Assembly (NCBI RefSeq): GCF_024609265.1
Contig: NZ_JANHMP010000002.1
Coordinates: forward strand, 310,001 to 374,000
Direction of reading: 5' to 3'
DNA length: 64,000 bases
Source of the DNA: Geothrix campi
GTDB lineage: Bacteria > Acidobacteriota > Holophagae > Holophagales > Holophagaceae
Under the pieces are notes generated by a model. The model ran no database searches. It worked only from the letters and a program-made list of their open reading frames with translations, and was not told the DNA's origin. Below are positions 46,049 to 54,535 of this stretch, in pieces; the first letter of the stretch is position 1; every line of letters starts with the position of its first letter. The position numbers and the translations under genes were made by a program.

Positions 46049-47004
46049 CCGTCGCATTGTCCCACGAATTGCACCAAGGCCTCCCAGCGCCGGGCCCGCA
46101 GCGTCTCGACGTCGAGCATCGCCCCGCCTGGTCCGCGCCGGTGGAGGAGCAGGGCGATGCAGCTTCGATCGGCGGGCCGATAGAACAGGGCGGGGCCTGT
46201 GTAGCCCAGGTGGAACCACCAGCCGGAAGGCCTGCCTGGATCCGGGGCAACGGCGGGAGGCGCCGCGGCGGGAGCCTCCTGGGTGGAATCTTCGAGGACC
46301 TGGAGGCCGAGGCCGAGGGGAAGCTTCGCCAGCAACTGTCCAAAGCGCCCATTCCCATCGAAGAGGATCTGGAGGCCCAGACCCCAGCGCGTGCCGTTCT
46401 CGCCCTCGGCCGTTTCCACCGCCATGCGGTCTGGCCAGCCAGCGGCCACCCAGCGGGCCAGGGCCGCCCGCAACTGGGGGGCGGTGGCGCCGAAGCCCGC
46501 GTGGCCGGGCATGCCGGCCCGGGCGTTGGCATCCTGGGGCAGGTGGGGATCGCGTGGAGGCAGGGGCCGGTCCGTCGCCAGCCGCCAGGCCTCGGCGTCG
46601 GGGGCATCCGGTAGGCTGATGGGAGTTTCCCGCCAGGGGGCGGCATCCAGGCCCGAGGCGGTGCCCAGTTTCGTGAAGGGCACACCGGTTTCAGCGACCA
46701 CCGATTCCGCCAGCAGGCGATAGTTCAGATCCGAGTAGGTGGCCAGGTCGGGCGTGGCGGGGCGGAGCAGGGGGTGATCCGGCACGAGGCGCTGGAGTTG
46801 GGTGGCCAGGGGCTCGCTGGTGAAGGGCCGCCAGGGAGGCAGGCCCGAGCTGTGGGACAACAGCTGCCGCACCGTCAGTGGCGTTTCACGGTCGTGGAAA
46901 CCCAAGGCCCAGCGTCGATCAGCATCCAGATCCAGGAAGGCCAGCGCCAGCGGTGCCGTCACCAGGGGTTTGGTGAGCGAGGCGAGGTCGTAGAACCTGG
47001 TCAC
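46045..47004 (-). CDS. Serine hydrolase (beta-lactamase/PBP-like), shortened N-terminus
   Basis: The 319-aa protein has SxxK at residues 9-12 (ASLTKPLVTAP), then the TVRQLLSHSSGLPPW loop, YSDLNYRLLAE (Tyr-x-Asn) and a C-terminal HLGYTGPALFYRP (HxG), the three catalytic boxes of the class C beta-lactamase/PBP4-like family. SxxK usually lies about 50-70 residues in; here only 8 residues precede it, so the N-terminal strands are missing or start elsewhere. Start GTG 47004 overlaps the upstream TGA (GTGA). No signal peptide is visible. Confidence 0.82.
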   Translation of the reverse strand: MTRFYDLASLTKPLVTAPLALAFLDLDADRRWALGFHDRETPLTVRQLLSHSSGLPPWRPFTSEPLATQLQRLVPDHPLLRPATPDLATYSDLNYRLLAESVVAETGVPFTKLGTASGLDAAPWRETPISLPDAPDAEAWRLATDRPLPPRDPHLPQDANARAGMPGHAGFGATAPQLRAALARWVAAGWPDRMAVETAEGENGTRWGLGLQILFDGNGRFGQLLAKLPLGLGLQVLEDSTQEAPAAAPPAVAPDPGRPSGWWFHLGYTGPALFYRPADRSCIALLLHRRGPGGAMLDVETLRARRWEALVQFVGQCDG

Positions 47005-47966
47005 GCTTGCCGGATTTCCGCCAGGCTCTTGGCCACGGCCTTCTGCACCTGGTCGGCCACGCGCATGGCCTCCTGGCCCTCTTCCCAGGTCACGCCCTCG
47101 GTACCCCGGCTCAGACAGGCGGCATGGAAGGCCTCGATTTCCAGGCGGAGGGGCTCGCCCTCCTCGATGCTGGCGGTTTCAGGTTGCACCTCAGGGCCGT
47201 CGGGACCCATGACCAGGCGCAGCAGCTCCAGTTTCTGGGCCGCGAAGTCGAGGCTGGCGTATTCCTTGTCGCCGAAGGCGCGGAGGGTGCGCTCCTTCTT
47301 GCGGGCCACGCGGCTGGCGGTGACGGTGGCGTAGGCGCCGCCCTCGAACTTCAGGCGGGCGTTCACGAGATCCGCATAGGGGGTCAATACCGGCACCCCC
47401 ACGGCCACGACATCCACCACCGGCCGACCCACCAGGGCGCGCAGCAGGTCCAGGTCGTGGATCATCACGTCCATGATCACGTCCACCTCCAGGCTGCGGG
47501 CCGGAAAGGGCGAGACGCGCACCGCCTCGAGAAAGCGGGGCTTGAAGCCGCGGTCGCGCAGGGCCGTGACGGCGGGATTGAAGCGCTCCAGATGGCCCAC
47601 CTGCGCGACGAGGTCCGGCTTCAGGGCGCGGGCGGCCGCCAGGGCCTCCAGCAGGGCCACGCCCTCGTCGAGGGAAGCGGCCAGGGGTTTCTCCATGAGC
47701 ACGTGCTTGCGGGCCTTCAGCGCCTGGGTTCCGAGGGCGTGGTGGAAGCCTGTGGGGGCGGCGATCTGGACGGCGTCCACCTCCGCGAGCACCTGGTCCA
47801 GCGAAGCGGCCCAGGGGGCACCGAATTTCGCGGCGATCTCGGGACCCCGGACGGGATCCGGATCCACCACGGCCGCCAGGACGGCCTCCGGCGCAGAGGC
47901 CGCGATCCGGGCGTGGTGCTGCCCGAGGTGTCCCACACCGACGACGGCGACGCGCAGCTTGGACAT
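47001..47966 (-). CDS. Gfo/Idh/MocA-family NAD(P) oxidoreductase
   Basis: The 321-aa protein has a Rossmann N-terminus (VAVVGVGHLGQHHARIAAS), APTGFHHALG, HVLMEKPLAASLDEGVALLEA (in pieces) with the EKP Lys, and the catalytic-region VMIHDLDLLRALVG. Members oxidise sugar alcohols or UDP-GlcNAc (GnnA-like); the specificity is not readable here. It is the first gene of a coupled set with the serine hydrolase and the SpoIID-like gene. A wall-sugar substrate would fit, but this is inference. Confidence 0.87.
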   Translation of the reverse strand: MSKLRVAVVGVGHLGQHHARIAASAPEAVLAAVVDPDPVRGPEIAAKFGAPWAASLDQVLAEVDAVQIAAPTGFHHALGTQALKARKHVLMEKPLAASLDEGVALLEALAAARALKPDLVAQVGHLERFNPAVTALRDRGFKPRFLEAVRVSPFPARSLEVDVIMDVMIHDLDLLRALVGRPVVDVVAVGVPVLTPYADLVNARLKFEGGAYATVTASRVARKKERTLRAFGDKEYASLDFAAQKLELLRLVMGPDGPEVQPETASIEEGEPLRLEIEAFHAACLSRGTEGVTWEEGQEAMRVADQVQKAVAKSLAEIRQA

Positions 47967-48034
47967 GAGAACCTCCGATTCCTATTGAGCCTACCAGGGC
48001 TGTTACCCTGAGGTTCCTTACTCCAGAGGCGACC

Positions 48035-48505
48035 ATGAATCTCAAGCTCGAAGCTGTGAACCTTGTCCGCTGGCTGCACTTCGTGACCCTCGCTGTGGGC
48101 GGCGGCGCGGCCGTGGTGGCCCTGCTCCTGTCGGGATTCGAGGAAGGCCGCGAGGACATCCGCGGCCTGGCCGCCACCATCTGGGCGAAGGTCGTGGCCT
48201 GGTCCTTCCGCCTGGCCCTCATCGCTGGCATCGGTCTGCTGATCCTGATGATCCAGGGCGGCCAGAATCCCATGAAGCACGGTCACTACTTCCACATCAA
48301 GCTGGTGCTGGTCCTGGTGCTGGTGGGCCTGTCCGAAATGACACCTAAGGCCCTGGCGGCTGGGAAGCGGGGCTCGGCCCTGCTGGTGCTGGTGCTCTTC
48401 CTGGCTTCTGCCTTCACGGTCTACAACAAGGGGCTCTTCGGCGCCTCCCCGGCCCCAGCCACGGTGATCCCCGCCGCGGCGGACAGTTCCTTCACGGCGC
48501 GCTAA
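48035..48505 (+). CDS. Small polytopic membrane protein (CopD/DUF2269-like)
   Basis: The 156-aa protein has four predicted membrane helices (LHFVTLAVGGGAAVVALLL; WSFRLALIAGIGLLILMI; HIKLVLVLVLVGLSEM; SALLVLVLFLASAFTVY) and His residues at helix ends (LVRWLHF; KHGHYFHIKLV). The pattern resembles small haem- or copper-linked families such as CopD/DUF2269. No function is assigned. It is divergent from the oxidoreductase gene. Its TAA stop is at the left edge of the inverted-repeat element at 48505. Confidence 0.65.
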   Translation: MNLKLEAVNLVRWLHFVTLAVGGGAAVVALLLSGFEEGREDIRGLAATIWAKVVAWSFRLALIAGIGLLILMIQGGQNPMKHGHYFHIKLVLVLVLVGLSEMTPKALAAGKRGSALLVLVLFLASAFTVYNKGLFGASPAPATVIPAAADSSFTAR

Positions 48506-48776
48506 AGAGCGCCTGACAAAACTCGACGATGCCGCGATGAAGCCAGCCGGGATGCTCCACAAGGAAGGGCCCGCCGGGCATCGTGGTTCGTTGTTCAAGG
48601 GGCCGGACGCCGTCGAGCGGCCGGCTGGTTTCATCCCTCCGGGCGAGGGGCGGCGGGCTTCTCGATGTTTCGTCAGGCTCGTTTCGCGTAGTGCCCGCTA
48701 CGCTGCCACTTACCTTCCTCGCCTCGCTCGCCCGGCGCCCCTCGCGCGGCGCCGTGGAGTCTTGTCAGGCGCTCTT
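48505..48776. repeat. 272-bp element with nested inverted repeats
   Basis: Terminal arms AAGAGCGCCTGACAAAACTC (48505-48524) and GAGTCTTGTCAGGCGCTCTT (48757-48776) are inverted with one mismatch in 20. Inside, GATGAAGCCAGCCGG (48536-48550) pairs with CCGGCTGGTTTCATC (48621-48635), and smaller stems (GCGTAG/CTACGC; GGGCGAGGGGC/GCCCCTCG) fill the rest. No gene is supported in it. It fits a MITE-like element or a structured RNA. The M14 peptidase start lies 4 bp past its right end. Confidence 0.65.
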
Positions 48777-48779
48777 GGC

Positions 48780-50429
48780 GTGGGGCGCCTGCTGCTGACC
48801 CTGGTGGGGACGAGTCTCCTCGCCGGGTGGCCCCAGACTGTCCCTGAACGCACCCAGCTGAAGCGGACTTCCACGGTCATGGAGGTGCAGGCCTTCATGG
48901 AGGCCCTGCGCAAGCAGGCGCCAGGCCTGGAACCCTACCAGCCGAAGGATTCCCCCCGCGCCACGGAGACGGGCAGGCCTCTCCTGGCTTGGCGTCTGAA
49001 GGGGACGGGGCCAGACCCGCTGCGGGTCTACGTGAACGCCAACATCCATGCCGGGGAAGTCGAAGGCAAGGAGGCCATCCAGCAGATCCTCCGGGAGCTG
49101 CTCCAAGGGAAGCACCCGGCGTTGCGGCGGGACCTCGATCTGGTGGTCATGCCCGCCTACAACGCCGACGGCACCGATGCGCTGGATCCCGCCATCCGGC
49201 CCTGGCAGCCCAATCCCACGGAAAGCGGCGTGGGCCGGCGCGAGAATGCCCTGGGCCTGGATCTCAACCGCGACCTCATGAAGGCTGCCGCGCCCAACAC
49301 GCGCTGGCTGCTGGCCATGCTGCAGGATTTTGACCCGGCGGCGGTGCTGGATTTGCACACCACCAACGGCAGCACCCACGGGTTCCACCTTACCCACGGA
49401 CCCGCCTGCACCCTGGGGGCGGACGAGGACTTGCTGGCTTTCAACCGGAAGATGCTGGTGGAGGTGCGAGAGCACCTGAAGGCCGAGGGCATGCCCACCT
49501 ACGACTACGGCAACTTCATCCCGTACAAACCCACGCCGGAGAAGCCGCCCACCGCCTGGGAGACCTACGACGCCCACCCGAGGCTGCTGACGAACTACCC
49601 GGCGCTGCGCAACCGCCTGGCGGTGCTGTCGGAAAGCTACGTCTACCGCAGCTGGCCCGACCGCATTTCCGACACCCGCCGCTTCGTGCTGGCTTGCCTG
49701 GGCTGGATGGCGGAGCACCGCAATGAGATCCGCACACAGATCCGAAGCGCCCAGACCCGGTGGACCGATGCATGGGCCCAGGGCCCAGTCGCACTGCCCC
49801 TTTCAGCGAAGCTAAAGGAAGTGGAACACGCCTCGTTCGACTGGGTGGACCCCATCCGGGACGAGAAGGGCCGCCTGGTGGGCGAGAAGTCGCGCACCCA
49901 CCTCGTCCTCCCCAGTTTCGTGGGCTTCGAGGGCCAGGACTTCGTGCCGGTCCCGGCAGGCTACCTGGTGGATCCGGCCTTCGCCCCCACCGTGCTGCCC
50001 CTGCTCCAGGCCCATGGCCTGAAGGTGCTCGAAGGTCGCGCGCGGCCGCGGACCCTGCCCCTCCTCCGCTTCGAGGAGACGGGTCGCAAGCTCTCCCCTT
50101 CGGCCTACCAGGGCGTCTTCACGCTGGAACTCCAGGGCGCCTGGAAGGCGGAGGTGGCCCCGAAGCCGATGGAACTGCCCTGGACGCCCGCGGACCTGGA
50201 TCGGGCGCTCTACGTGCCGCTGAACCAGCCCCTCGGCCGCCTAGCCTTCTACCTGCTGGATCCCCGCAGCACCGACAGCCTGGTGTTCTGGGGTCTCTTC
50301 CACACGGTCCTGCTCCGGGGCAACGGCATGTGGGGAGAGCCGCCCAGGTTCCCCATCCTGGCCGTGGGGAAGGGGGATGATGCGGCTCCCGTTGTTCCAT
50401 CATCTCCGATGGCGAAAACGCAGGAGTGA
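48780..50429 (+). CDS. M14-family zinc carboxypeptidase, secreted
   Basis: The 549-aa protein has a signal-like start (VGRLLLTLVGTSLLAGWPQT) and the M14 zinc site NANIHAGEVEGKE (H-x2-E) plus the third ligand in VLDLHTTNGS. The conserved LDLNRD and the Glu in LSESYVYRSWP complete the family picture. The start is uncertain: the open frame runs back to 48537 through the inverted-repeat element, which is unlikely to be coding. GTG 48780 gives a signal peptide, without a clear SD. The C-terminal 200 residues are unlike classic carboxypeptidases and may be a separate domain. Confidence 0.82.
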   Translation: MGRLLLTLVGTSLLAGWPQTVPERTQLKRTSTVMEVQAFMEALRKQAPGLEPYQPKDSPRATETGRPLLAWRLKGTGPDPLRVYVNANIHAGEVEGKEAIQQILRELLQGKHPALRRDLDLVVMPAYNADGTDALDPAIRPWQPNPTESGVGRRENALGLDLNRDLMKAAAPNTRWLLAMLQDFDPAAVLDLHTTNGSTHGFHLTHGPACTLGADEDLLAFNRKMLVEVREHLKAEGMPTYDYGNFIPYKPTPEKPPTAWETYDAHPRLLTNYPALRNRLAVLSESYVYRSWPDRISDTRRFVLACLGWMAEHRNEIRTQIRSAQTRWTDAWAQGPVALPLSAKLKEVEHASFDWVDPIRDEKGRLVGEKSRTHLVLPSFVGFEGQDFVPVPAGYLVDPAFAPTVLPLLQAHGLKVLEGRARPRTLPLLRFEETGRKLSPSAYQGVFTLELQGAWKAEVAPKPMELPWTPADLDRALYVPLNQPLGRLAFYLLDPRSTDSLVFWGLFHTVLLRGNGMWGEPPRFPILAVGKGDDAAPVVPSSPMAKTQE

Positions 50430-50475
50430 TCCACCGGCCGGCTTCGCCGGAATGAACCGTGATTCTGGAGGCGTC

Positions 50476-52779
50476 ATGATGCGAATGGCCTTGTTTCTGG
50501 CCCTATCGGTCCCGCTGATGGCGGCCAGTGTGCCAGTGCGGGTGGAAGGCAGGGTCCTGGGACCTGGCGGTGAGCCGGTTTCCGGTGCCGTGGTGGCGCT
50601 TGTTCCGACGGGTGGGCGCTCGGGTTTGTCTCCAACCCCCGAGCAGCGTACCGATGCCAAGGGTCAATTCTGGCTCGAGGCTTCCGCAGGTCGCTTCGGC
50701 CTGACTGTCACGGCCAGGACTTTCTCCCCTCATTTCCGCAACCTGGATCTCAAGGCCGAAGGTTCATTACAGCCACTCGAGGTTCGACTGGAAAAGGGAG
50801 GGCATCGGGTCCAGGGCACGCTGCTGCCGGCACAGGGGCTCGGCTTGACCGGAGTCCGCATCGGATTCTCTAAAATCAGTCAGGATGATGGGGACGAATT
50901 CTACGGTGAGGTGAAGCTCGGCCGGTTCGACATCACGCTCGCTCCCGGAGACTACCTGATCAATGTCGAGGCCAAGGGGCAGACGGGAAGAAAACGGGTG
51001 GTTGTCCGCGGGGATATCCAGAACGAAACGATGCAGCTGAGCGCAGAACCTCAACCCGCGGGTCCGGAGACCCTGGCGTGGATCAAGCAGAAGGCCATCC
51101 CTTTGCAAGGCGTGGAGGCAGGGCGTGGATTTTCGGATATGCAGCCCATGAGAGCCCTTGTGGGGGATGCGACTGTCGTGGGATTGGGCGAGGCGACCCA
51201 TGGCACCCGGGAATTCTTCCAGCTCAAACACCGGATGCTGGAATTCCTGGCTACGGAGATGGGGTTCACCGTGTTCGCCATCGAGGCCAACCTGCCGGAA
51301 GCCTTCGCGGTGGACGATTACGTGGTTACCGGGAAGGGAGACCCCGCGAAGGCTCTCGCAGGTCTCTACTTCTGGACCTGGAATACGGAGGAAGTCCTCG
51401 ACATGATCCGGTGGATGCGACGCTACAACGAGGATCCGGCCCACCTGAAGAAGCTGCGGTTCTATGGCGTGGACATGCAAACAGAAACGGTGGCCTACGC
51501 AGAGGCGAAGGCCTGGCTGGACATCGTGGACCCGGCCGAGGCTGGGCATCTGGCTGCGATCAGGACAGCCATGGTGAAGCTCCCGGCATGGAATAACGCG
51601 AAGCGGACGGACGATGCACAGGCGGCTTGGCGTTCGATTGCTCAGGGATTGGAGGCTTTGATCGTCCGCCTCGACGGGAAGTCACTCTCCGAGGGAGATG
51701 TGAACCGCCAGCGCCAGAACATTCGCGTGTTGGCTCAGTTTGCGGCGATGCAGGCCGAGGTCGGCCGTGGCAATCACGTTCGGGATGAATCCATGGCGGC
51801 CAACCTCCGGTGGATCCAGGCTCGGGAACAGGGAGCAAAAGTGGTGCTCTGGGCTCACAACGGGCATATCAGCTTTCATCCCGGTTCGATTGGTGGGGAC
51901 AACAGCCTCGGGTGGCACCTCCGCCAAAGGTTGGGGAAGGCCTACCTCCCCATAGGGTTTGCCTTCAGCGAAGGCGGATTTCAGGCGATAAGCGGCGATT
52001 CTTCCCATCAGGGACTGCGCGTCTTCGAGGTGAAACCTCTGGAGGTTGGGACTCTGGATGCCGCGCTTGCGGCGACCGGCCATCCGGTTCTTGCCTTGGA
52101 TCTCAGGTCCCGGCCGAGCTCAGGTCCCGTCAAACGCTGGCTCGCTTCTCCGCAAGGATCCTGGAGCATCGGTGCAATGTTCAGGGAGAGGCAGGCGGCC
52201 AGCTACCTTGTAAAGCAGCCCATCGTCGACGCCTATGACGCAATCCTGTTCGTGAAACGCACTACGAGTGCCAGGCCTGTAGGGGGCCGTGGAATCCCCA
52301 TGATGGCTACGGCCAAGGCAAAAGAACCCGTGAATCTGGGCTTCGAGGATGGGCTGAATGGCTGGTCCAATCCTCGGGATCGGGGCTTCAAGGCTGCCGT
52401 AACCGGTCAGGGTGCCAAGCAGGGCGCCCACTGCCTCCAGGTCGCGTTCGAAGGAGACCGGAATCCGGCCGCGTGGTGGACGGGAATGCAGGTCGTCGAT
52501 GCCACGGCCTATCGCGGGAAGAAGGTTCGCCTCAGTGGGTGGATCCGGACGGACGGGAAACCCGATTGCAGGGCCATGTTCTGGATGCGCGTAGACTGCT
52601 CAAGCGGGATGGGGTTCTTCGACAACATGATGCGCCGGCCCGTCACGGGCGCGGAGTGGACTGAAGTCGCCATCGAGGGTCCGGTCGCCGTTGATGCGGT
52701 GAATCTCAATTTCGGATGCATGATCCAGGGAATGGGGTCGGCTTGGTTCGATGGGGTGCGATTGGAAGTGTTGCCGTAG
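50476..52779 (+). CDS. Secreted erythromycin-esterase-like protein with N-terminal carboxypeptidase-regulatory-like domain
   Basis: The 767-aa protein has a signal peptide (MALFLALSVPLMAAS), a CarboxypepD_reg-like N-terminal domain (RVLGPGGEPVSGAVVALVPTG and a second such block), and a central erythromycin-esterase domain: VVGLGEATHGTREFFQLKH, FAIEANLPEAFAVDDYV, KVVLWAHNGHISF. The last 130 residues look like a jelly-roll/CBM-type domain (VNLGFEDGLNGWS; RLSGWIRTDG). Codon use is visibly less GC-rich than the neighbours, hinting at transfer. The name does not prove macrolide resistance; many such proteins have other esterase substrates. GGAGG lies 4 nt before ATG 50476. Confidence 0.85.
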   Translation: MMRMALFLALSVPLMAASVPVRVEGRVLGPGGEPVSGAVVALVPTGGRSGLSPTPEQRTDAKGQFWLEASAGRFGLTVTARTFSPHFRNLDLKAEGSLQPLEVRLEKGGHRVQGTLLPAQGLGLTGVRIGFSKISQDDGDEFYGEVKLGRFDITLAPGDYLINVEAKGQTGRKRVVVRGDIQNETMQLSAEPQPAGPETLAWIKQKAIPLQGVEAGRGFSDMQPMRALVGDATVVGLGEATHGTREFFQLKHRMLEFLATEMGFTVFAIEANLPEAFAVDDYVVTGKGDPAKALAGLYFWTWNTEEVLDMIRWMRRYNEDPAHLKKLRFYGVDMQTETVAYAEAKAWLDIVDPAEAGHLAAIRTAMVKLPAWNNAKRTDDAQAAWRSIAQGLEALIVRLDGKSLSEGDVNRQRQNIRVLAQFAAMQAEVGRGNHVRDESMAANLRWIQAREQGAKVVLWAHNGHISFHPGSIGGDNSLGWHLRQRLGKAYLPIGFAFSEGGFQAISGDSSHQGLRVFEVKPLEVGTLDAALAATGHPVLALDLRSRPSSGPVKRWLASPQGSWSIGAMFRERQAASYLVKQPIVDAYDAILFVKRTTSARPVGGRGIPMMATAKAKEPVNLGFEDGLNGWSNPRDRGFKAAVTGQGAKQGAHCLQVAFEGDRNPAAWWTGMQVVDATAYRGKKVRLSGWIRTDGKPDCRAMFWMRVDCSSGMGFFDNMMRRPVTGAEWTEVAIEGPVAVDAVNLNFGCMIQGMGSAWFDGVRLEVLP

Positions 52780-52816
52780 TCGCGAACCACGCCATAACCA
52801 ATCCGTAGAAATACGA

Positions 52817-52842
52817 TTCGGGGCGCCGAACAGCGCCCCGAA
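52817..52842. terminator. Hairpin terminator between convergent genes
   Basis: TTCGGGGCGC (52817-52826) pairs perfectly with GCGCCCCGAA (52833-52842) around CGAACA. It lies between the ends of the erythromycin-esterase-like gene and yebC, and could serve both. Confidence 0.6.
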
Positions 52843-52880
52843 CTTGCCGTGTTCGCCCGGAGGGCGTAGGGCACGGAACC

Positions 52881-53612
52881 TCAGTCCTCGGGTTCCTCGT
52901 AGTCGCCGTTGTGCCACACGTTCTGCACGTCGTCGTTGTCTTCGAGCAGGTCCACGAGCTTGAGGAAGCTGGCGAGCTTGGAGCCTTCGAGGGCGGTGCT
53001 GGTGCTGGGGGCCATGATGATCTTGGCTTCGATGACGGGGAGCTTGGCGGCGTCCACGGCATCCTTCACCGCCTGGTAGGCCTCGGGGCTGGTCTTGATG
53101 ACCCAGGCCTCGCCCTCGTTGACCACATCGTCGGCGCCGGCCTCCAGCGCCACTTCCATGACTTTGTCCTCGGAAACTTCAGGCTCGACCACGATCTGGC
53201 CCTGCTTGCTGAACAGATAGGCCACGGAACCCTGGGCGCCCAGTTCCCCGCCGAACTTGGTGAAGTAGCTGCGGACCTCGGGGGTGGTGCGGTTCTTGTT
53301 GTCCGTCATGGCCTCGACCATGATGGCCACGCCGCCCGGACCATAGGCCTCGTAGATCACTTCCTCGTAGGTCACGCCTTCGAGTTCGCCGGTGCCCTTC
53401 TTGATGGCGCGCTCCCAGTTGTCCTTGGGCATATTGCTGCCCTTGGCCTGGTCCACGGCCAAGCGCAGGCGGGGGTTGGCGTTCACGTCTCCGCCGCCCA
53501 GGCGGGCGGCCACGGTGATCTCCTTGAGGATTTTCGTGAAGACCTTGCCGCGCTTGGCGTCAGCGGCACCCTTCTTGTGCTTGATGGTGGACCATTTGCT
53601 GTGGCCGGACAT
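52881..53612 (-). CDS. yebC: YebC/PmpR-family regulator or translation factor
   Basis: The 243-aa protein has the unmistakable family start [35 protein letters not shown]-type helix ([16 protein letters not shown]), [37 protein letters not shown] (in pieces) and [16 protein letters not shown]. YebC members act as DNA-binding regulators or ribosome-associated factors that relieve proline stalling. ATG 53612 is the clear start. It is the last gene of a minus-strand run after ybeY and a TPR protein, but separated from them by a hairpin. Confidence 0.95.
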   Translation of the reverse strand: MSGHSKWSTIKHKKGAADAKRGKVFTKILKEITVAARLGGGDVNANPRLRLAVDQAKGSNMPKDNWERAIKKGTGELEGVTYEEVIYEAYGPGGVAIMVEAMTDNKNRTTPEVRSYFTKFGGELGAQGSVAYLFSKQGQIVVEPEVSEDKVMEVALEAGADDVVNEGEAWVIKTSPEAYQAVKDAVDAAKLPVIEAKIIMAPSTSTALEGSKLASFLKLVDLLEDNDDVQNVWHNGDYEEPED

Positions 53613-53692
53613 GGGGTGGGCTCCTTCAGTCGTTCGTTCCGTGCAGCAACCGCTTCGCGTTTGCTGAATCAATAAAAAGAGTCATTTCAATG

Positions 53693-53725
53693 CTGCGGAA
53701 TCGATGCGCAGCATCGATTCCGCAG
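53693..53725. terminator. Perfect 15-bp-stem hairpin before yebC
   Basis: CTGCGGAATCGATGC (53693-53707) and GCATCGATTCCGCAG (53711-53725) pair perfectly around GCA. On the minus strand it follows the TPR gene and is followed by a TTTTTA stretch 19 bp later, consistent with a terminator that separates the TPR gene from yebC. Confidence 0.7.
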
Positions 53726-53731
53726 GGGGCC

Positions 53732-54451
53732 TCAGCCCCGGAGGGCCCGGCGCGACACGCGCGCGAAGGCGGGGGCCTCCTGGCGGATCATGGGGCGCTC
53801 CAGGAGGAACTGATACCACTGCTCGCCGTAGACCTTCATCTTGAGAGCCTTGCCGTTCTGGAGCAGGTTCCGGTTGGTGATGAGGCGCTCGTCGCCCTTG
53901 CAGACGCCAAGGCCCTGGTTGAGGATCTCGATGGCCTTGTCGCGCTCGCCCATCTCCACCAGCACGTAGGCATAGACGGCATAGAGCAGGCTCTCCTTCT
54001 TGCCGGTCTTCAGGGCCAGGGCGAAGGTTTCCTTGGCCTTCTTCTTCTCGCCCCGCTTCCACTGGAGGATGCCCAGCATGGCCTTGGCGATGTAGTGCTG
54101 CATGGAGGCGGAAGCCAGCAGGGGCTCGGCCTCCTCGTTCTTCTTGCGGAGGTACTGCACCACGCCGATCTGGCCGTCAATGCTGCCCTTGACGAGGAAC
54201 TGCTTCGGAGCGAAGCGGTAGCCCTCCTTCATCACCTCGATGGCCTTCTCGAACTGCTGCTTCTTCAACAACTCACCCGCGCGGGTGAAGATTTTCTCGA
54301 GTTCCTGCTGGACCTTGCGGCCCTGCCAGATGAAGAGGCCGGCGCCGGCGAGGAGGCCGATGGGCACGCTGATCCACAGCTTGATGCTGAGCAGGGCGGA
54401 CAGCAGGATCACCGCGAGGGCTGCGCCCAGGCCGAGCAGAAGGTTGATCAC
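53732..54451 (-). CDS. Membrane-anchored TPR protein
   Basis: The 239-aa protein has two N-terminal hydrophobic helices (LLLGLGAALAVILLSALL; WISVPIGLLAGAGLFIW) and then TPR-like helical hairpins (AGELLKKQQFEKAIEVMKEG; KKKAKETFALALKTGKK; LVEMGERDKAIEILNQGLG). TPRs mediate protein-protein contact. It sits downstream of ybeY and upstream of yebC. Its role is unknown. Confidence 0.73.
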   Translation of the reverse strand: MINLLLGLGAALAVILLSALLSIKLWISVPIGLLAGAGLFIWQGRKVQQELEKIFTRAGELLKKQQFEKAIEVMKEGYRFAPKQFLVKGSIDGQIGVVQYLRKKNEEAEPLLASASMQHYIAKAMLGILQWKRGEKKKAKETFALALKTGKKESLLYAVYAYVLVEMGERDKAIEILNQGLGVCKGDERLITNRNLLQNGKALKMKVYGEQWYQFLLERPMIRQEAPAFARVSRRALRG

Positions 54452-54481
54452 GGAGGCTCCGATGGGGCCCGGGGCCGGGCC

Positions 54482-54513
54482 AAAGGGCCATTTTATCGGC
54501 CTTCGGGCCCTTT
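54482..54513. terminator. Hairpin after ybeY
   Basis: AAAGGGCC at 54482-54489 pairs with GGCCCTTT at 54506-54513, 22-54 bp downstream of the ybeY stop on the minus strand. The loop is long (16 nt), so this is a modest call. Confidence 0.4.
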
Positions 54514-54535
54514 TTCCATGAGGAGCTTCAGGAGT

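Noticed and set aside
43055-46183. 1042-codon plus-strand ORF across the SpoIID region
   Set aside because: It is antisense to the SpoIID-like gene and has the low-complexity composition typical of opposite-strand shadows in high-GC DNA.
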